Positions 26,910-35,000 of a DNA stretch of 35,000 nt are shown here, in pieces. The notes below the pieces were generated by a model, which was not told the DNA's origin, did not search any database, and was given only the letters and a program-made list of their open reading frames with translations. Every line of letters starts with the position of its first letter. Position 1 is the first letter of the stretch. Source of the DNA: Anaeromyces robustus (lineage: Eukaryota > Neocallimastigomycota > Neocallimastigomycetes > Neocallimastigales > Neocallimastigaceae); contig MCFG01000039.1 in NCBI GenBank assembly GCA_002104895.1, forward strand, positions 150,001 to 185,000, read 5' to 3'. A program made the position numbers and the translations under genes.

Positions 26910-27452
26910 ACAAAATAATTATCAAAAAAAAAAAAAAAAAAAGGGAAAAAAAAAAAAATAAAGAATAAAGAATACCAAATTAAAATTAAAACTTGAATAA
27001 TTTGTCAACATTATTAAAAGAAAAATTAATTTAAAAAGTAAGGGTTTTCGAAGAAAACCCGAAAACAATAATAATGAAATAAAAAAAAAATAAAAAAATA
27101 AAAATAATAATTAATGCAATAAAATAATATATATACAATATTTTGTAATTATTAAATATTGAAAATATATATCATTATAGTAAATATGCAAATAAAAAAA
27201 AATTAAATAGAAATATTTTTATATTCATTTATTAATTTATACTAATATAATATGAAAAAAAATTGTAGTGGTTAATAAATATTAAGTATTATATAATTAT
27301 TATTAAGTATTTATATGTAGGTTGTTTGTTATTTTTCTTATATAATTTAAATATTAATAATACTTAACAAATTATTTATATATAATCTTAAAAATACATT
27401 TTTCAAAATATATTCTTTGTTTTAAACAATGTATATCGACTATGGATAATAA

Positions 27453-27455
<3 letters not shown>

Positions 27456-27500
<45 letters not shown>
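27456..27500. repeat. A45 homopolymer
   Basis: An unbroken run of 45 A, the longest homopolymer noticed in the window. It lies in the intergenic space between copy C and eL31 and does not follow a recognisable retroposed gene. Confidence 0.9.
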
Positions 27501-27501
<1 letters not shown>

Positions 27502-28035
27502 GAGAATTATTTCCATTTTAAATATAATAATATTCATATATTCATGTTCTTAATATATTAATCTTTTTAAATAAAATGTTAATCATACATTTGAAGAAAA
27601 TTAAATGTCATTAAATAAAAACTTTTTAATTGTTAAATTACAAAAATTTAAATTTAAAAAAAGAAAAGCATTATAATTAGTATTTTATTTAACAAAAAAT
27701 ACTAACTATAAACAAAAAATCTCAAAATGTTTCTAAAATATCATTAATAATAAATATATAAAGGACTTGAAATATATATATAATATTGATATTATTTTTA
27801 AATAAAGTCATAAAATAAAAAAATAATAATAATTAATTTTATTTATAATAATAATAAATTAAATAATATAATATACAATTATATTAAAATTATATATATA
27901 AATAACATTCCATAATAATTTGTATTTTATTTATTATTAAAATTTTATTTCATTTTTAAATTTTTAAATTATATCTAAAAAAAAAAAAAAAATTGAATTG
28001 AAAAAAACTTATAATTAATGTAATTTGTAATTAAT

Positions 28036-28092
28036 ATGATTGGCTAATTTATATAACTTCTATTAAAATTTACAATTATAATAACCAATCAT
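28036..28092. promoter_or_regulatory. Inverted pair of CCAAT words upstream of eL31
   Basis: ATGATTGG at 28036-28043 and its exact complement CCAATCAT at 28085-28092 face each other across 41 bp, about 440-490 bp before the eL31 start. CCAAT is the binding core of the NF-Y/HAP complex in fungi. The pair could be a regulatory site or a chance short palindrome; the distance from the start codon is large. Confidence 0.3.
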
Positions 28093-28529
28093 GATTCAGA
28101 GATAATTTTCTTTTTGTAATGTCAAAAAACTTGATCCATTTTGTTCATTCTTTTTAAATTATTCACACGTCTTTTATTTTTATATATTAACGAAGTGAAA
28201 ATTAATTGAGGTAATTAATTATGAATAAATGATTATTATTTATAAAGAAAAATGTCTTATGTTTTTTATAATGAATGAATGAATAAATGTTGTGTACTAT
28301 AATGGATTCTTTTTTTTAAATTGAAGTGTATACAAGTATGATGAAAAAACATTGAACATATATATTGTTGATGGATGAATGGGTTTAATCAAAGACCTAT
28401 ACAATATAAATAATTATCAGGAAATATACTAAACAATAAATGAAAATAAAAAAAATAAAAAAAAATGACCGAGAAAATGTAATTAATATGTTATATATAT
28501 ATATAAATAAATAAATAATATAAAAATAG

Positions 28530-29099
28530 ATGGCCACCAACAAGACTATTGACGCTGTGGTTACACGTGAATACACCATCCACCTTCACAAGCTTGTTCA
28601 CGGAAAGTAAGTCTAAATAAAAAATATATATATAATATAATGAAACATTATTTGTTATGAAATAATAAATATTAATAAAAATTAACAATAAAAAAATAAA
28701 AAGGTCCTTCAAGAAGCGTGCCCCACAAGCCATGAAGGCCATCCGTAAGTTTGCTGCTGAAGCCATGAAGACCTCTGATGTTCGTCTTGACCCACAACTT
28801 AACAAGGAAATCTGGACCCGTGGTATTAAGACTGTTCCACACCGTGTCCGTGTCAGATTATCCCGTCGTCGTAACGATGATGAAGAAGCTAAGGAAAAGC
28901 TCTACACCTACGTCAGCTACGTCCCAGTTGCTTCCTTCAAGGGTAAATATACTTATAAATTATAAAAATTATCTTATGTAGTATATAAAATATTAATAAA
29001 TTTATTTCTTTTTATATATTATTATTTATTTATATTCATATAATAATAAATTATTAAAAAATAGGTCTTCAAACTCAAACTGTTGAAGAAGAAGCTTAA
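28530..29099 (+). CDS. RPL31: 60S ribosomal protein eL31
   Basis: Three exons: 28530-28606 (donor gtaagt), 28704-28942 (donor gtaaat) and 29065-29099; 351 nt, 116 residues, within the normal eL31 size range. The protein begins '[18 protein letters not shown]', continues '[12 protein letters not shown]' and '[14 protein letters not shown]', has the basic '[19 protein letters not shown]' segment, then '[10 protein letters not shown]', and ends 'TQTVEEEA'. All of these are hallmarks of the family. eL31 is a small protein of the large subunit near the peptide exit tunnel. Codons are strongly C/G-ending (GCC, ATC, AAG, CTT, CGT), in sharp contrast to the A/T-ending codons of every neighbour, as expected for translational selection in a very highly expressed gene. 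The last intron leaves only 11 codons plus part of a Gly codon in exon 3. Confidence 0.97.
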
Positions 29100-29618
29100 A
29101 TGCATTAATGTAATTTAAAGCAAATTTACAGAAATAAAAAAAATTATAAAAATAAAAAAAATTTAATAAAAGAATATATGATTTTATTAAAAGGAATTAA
29201 TTGTGTATAAAATATTAATTTTTAATAAATGAGAAATTATAATATCGTGAAATAAAAGTTCAATATAAGTAAATAAAAAAATTGTGGAATTGGAATTTAT
29301 AAAATAAGTACATCTGGAGAAATAAATAATTAACAATAAAATTATATAAAAGGATTAGGTACAATCATCATTTAATAAAGGAAAATCGTGTATAGTAAAT
29401 ACGAATATATGTATTATGGATAATGAAAATAATTTTAAATAACTGAATTAAGTAAATATTACTCGATGAATATGTGTTTTTGCTGTAATTTTATATATAT
29501 TTGAATATTTAATAAGAAATACGAATTTTGAATTTGAAATTAAAATTAAGTAAATAATTATAATTTATATTTGAAGTTATAAACTGAATTATTGTTTAAT
29601 GTTTGGAAAAAAAACTCA

Positions 29619-29619
<1 letters not shown>

Positions 29620-29663
<44 letters not shown>
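29620..29663. repeat. ATA trinucleotide array
   Basis: About 14 perfect ATA units in intergenic DNA downstream of eL31, followed by interrupted copies to about 29710. Ordinary microsatellite. Confidence 0.85.
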
Positions 29664-30239
29664 TTCTTATAATAATAATAATTTTTTATAATAATAAATT
29701 GAATAATAATTTTTTTAGATGAAAAATTTCATATCATTTTGTTAGAATAGGGTTCATGATTTAATTCTCAATAAAAAAATTATATATAAGATAAATATAA
29801 TTTGGTTCTTAACGTAAAATTATTTTATCCTATTTTTCTTTTAGATATTACATCTTTTATTAGGTCATTGTCAATAATTCTCAATATAAAAAAATTTTTT
29901 TTTTTTTCTTTATTTCAAAAAATCTTAATAATATGTAATGTTGATAATATTAATATTAAATAATTAGTTTTCATAATATTATTGATTATTATTTATCTTT
30001 TACTCTTTTTATTATACAATTGTTATAATTTATGCATTACAAGAGAAAAGGAAAAAATCATTCTATTAATTGATTTATTACAATATAAATTTGTTCGTAA
30101 AGCACTATCAAATTTTTTTCATTATTAATTAAATATTCTATATAATAAAAATATAATCGAATTTTCTATATACAATTATAAAACATGATTATTTAAATTT
30201 TAAGTTAATATTTAAGTTTTCTACTTAATTAAATAATAT

Positions 30240-30302
30240 TTATTTGATAATATTTAAAACTTATAATAATTATTTTATAATAGTTTAAATATTATCAAAT
30301 AA
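30240..30302. other. AT-rich hairpin with perfect 19-bp arms
   Basis: TTATTTGATAATATTTAAA (30240-30258) is perfectly complementary to 30284-30302, with a 25-nt spacer. The match partly continues outward through TTAATTAA words. In DNA this A/T-rich short palindromes are common, but 19 perfect pairs is more than its neighbours show. It could be a small foldback element or a cruciform. Confidence 0.45.
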
Positions 30303-30970
30303 GCATTAATTAACTAACTTTTATATATAATTAAATATATTATTCATTATAAAATATATTATTACGATTCATCATTATTCTACTATCTCTTATATATTTG
30401 ATTTCAATTTAAGTTGGTTAATTTCATACTTTTTTTATATGTATATGTTTCCTTAACAATTATACTATTTTAAAAATCAATTATTAAATAAATATATAAT
30501 AATTAATTCTATTGATTCTATTGAAAATTATTATATATTAATTAAAATAATTAATTTATTTTATAATTAATATGTTTTTGGAGCCCTATTTCAAAAAACA
30601 AAGAAATAAATATTTTATTATACTTTACAAAGTTTATATTAATTATTTTAACAATATTAATATATTAAAAGGACTCTTCTTTTTTTTTTTTTTTTTTATA
30701 ATATTATTTTTTTATAACATTACAAAAAAATGCCCTAAAGTTAAAAAAATATAAGAAAACAACTAAAAATAAATTGGTAAAATAAATTGGTAAGATTAAA
30801 AAAAAAAAAAAATAGTCTAAACATATTATTTATATTATTTTTAGAAATATTATTAATATTATTATTAAGTCAATAAATCAAAATCTTTAATTAAATTATT
30901 ATTATTATTATAATATCACTACAAATTTTTATTAAATACTAATTTGAAATAATATTTATTATTTATCTAT

Positions 30971-31001
<31 letters not shown>

Positions 31002-31923
31002 ATTTTATTTTATTTTAAAAACTACAAATTTATAATAAAATTGTACTTCATTGAAAAAAAAAACAGTTTAATAAATAAAAAAAAAATTCTAAATAATAAT
31101 ATTGTTTAATTAACAATTCTTTACAAAATTAATATTGTATGAAATTAATAGTAAAATGACCTCTTTTTTTTTTTTAATAAAAAAAAAGGAATAAATGAAA
31201 ATAATAATTATTAAATTATTATTTTCAATTATTATTTTCTATTAATTATTATTATTATTATTAATTATATTATATTATATTATAATTAATTAATAATAAT
31301 TATATATATAATTTTTTTTTATTACTAATAGTATAATTATAATTATTAATTATTAAAATATTATTTGTTTTTATTCTATTTTTATTGTATTTTTTTGTTT
31401 TATTTTATAATTTTATTTATTCTTTTTTTTTTTTTTAATTATTATTGTTATTAGTTATTATTTATTATGTATTTTTTTAATTATTTTTATTTTATTCGAT
31501 ATTTAGTATTATTTGTTTAATTTTTTTTGTTTTTTTTGTTTTTTTTTTTTTTTTTTTTTAGTTTTTATTTTTGTTTCTGTTTTTTTGTTTTTGTTTTTGT
31601 TTTTGTTTTTATTTTATTTTGTTTTTTATTTTAGTTTATAATTATTATTATTTAGTTATTTATTTATTAATTTATTAATTTATGCATTAATTTATTATGT
31701 AATATTTATAATATTTATGTAAAGAAAATATTTCGTAATTATATTAAATATTTTGAATTAATATTTTCCTTATATATATTACTAGATAAAAACTTATAAT
31801 AATAATTGATATTGATAAATAACAAAATAAAAAATAATAATAATAATGCATACAATATTATTTTTTATAAATATTTAGTATATTTTATTTTTGTCTGTTT
31901 TATTTTGGTTGTATTGATTATTT

Positions 31924-31966
31924 ATTGATTTATTAATTTATTGATTTATTGATTTATTGATTTATT
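31924..31966. repeat. TTGATTTA 8-bp tandem array
   Basis: About five copies of an 8-bp unit with one variant, ending some 20 bp past the golgin stop codon on that gene's downstream side. Probably in the 3' untranslated region of the golgin transcript. Confidence 0.6.
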
Positions 31967-31987
31967 CAATATTATCTATAATAATGA

Positions 31988-35000
<3,013 letters not shown>

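Larger units (their letters stand above)
26910..28529. other. Intergenic region upstream of eL31
   Basis: A/T-rich DNA with an A45 homopolymer and an inverted pair of CCAAT words (both listed). The eL31 promoter lies at the right end. No further gene was seen on either strand. Confidence 0.6.
29100..31987. other. Intergenic, no gene seen
   Basis: A/T-rich throughout. Contents include an ATA trinucleotide array, a hairpin at 30240-30302, long T-rich stretches (31370-31625) and an 8-bp TTGATTTA array. The short open frames present are low complexity. It separates eL31 from the convergent golgin gene. Confidence 0.65.

Noticed and set aside
27456-27500. A45 run as the poly(A) tail of a retroposed gene or LINE/SINE
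   Set aside because: The sequence on either side has no coding or element-like content, and homopolymers are common in this genome.
28397-28805. Minus-strand open frames overlapping the eL31 gene
   Set aside because: They are antisense shadows of eL31 exons 1 and 2, whose protein is unmistakable on the plus strand.
30572-30754. 60-codon plus-strand frame
   Set aside because: Low-complexity Phe/Ile/Asn/Lys content as expected from A/T-rich noise, with a homopolymer-T core and no homologue-like motif.

Overview
The window is nuclear DNA of an extremely AT-rich eukaryote, most likely an anaerobic gut fungus (Neocallimastigomycota). The intergenic DNA is almost pure A/T with long homopolymers and microsatellites. 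Genes carry short AT-rich introns with GTA/GTG donors and AG acceptors. One protein is huge and asparagine-rich. The one ribosomal-protein gene uses C/G-ending codons, unlike its neighbours. A GRIP golgin, an FMP52/HTATIP2-type dehydrogenase and an acyltransferase-3 protein fit that lineage. Dictyostelium-like amoebae share the A/T and Asn bias and cannot be formally excluded by eye.

Layout. Positions 1-6360 show no gene. At 6361-14264 (+) is a three-exon gene for a 2428-residue Asn/Ser-rich protein with an RGS-like domain near its C-terminus. After a gene-poor stretch with a small terminal-inverted-repeat element (about 16280-16907) comes a cluster of three paralogues of the FMP52/HTATIP2 atypical short-chain dehydrogenase (SDR) family: copy A (17449-19157, +), copy B (20504-21933, -) and copy C (24484-26909, +). 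All three have six exons, and the first five exons have identical lengths (31, 113, 62, 30, 47 nt) and phases. Copy A looks like a normal enzyme. Copy B has lost the C-terminal third of the fold. Copy C has lost the Rossmann glycines and the YxxxK region and is fused in frame to a multi-pass membrane acyltransferase-3 domain. A coding-like relic (22804-22974) and a 382-bp foldback element (23748-24129) lie between B and C. The ribosomal protein eL31 gene follows (28530-29099, +). The window ends inside a GRIP-domain golgin gene (31988 to beyond 35000, -).

The genes do not form an operon or a single pathway. RGS signalling, ribosome and trans-Golgi tethering are separate housekeeping or regulatory roles. 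The unusual part is the dehydrogenase cluster, where tandem or inverted duplication produced a conserved copy, a shortened copy and a non-catalytic-looking SDR module welded to a membrane O-acyltransferase. All exon boundaries were derived by hand from splice signals, reading-frame continuity and comparison among the paralogues.
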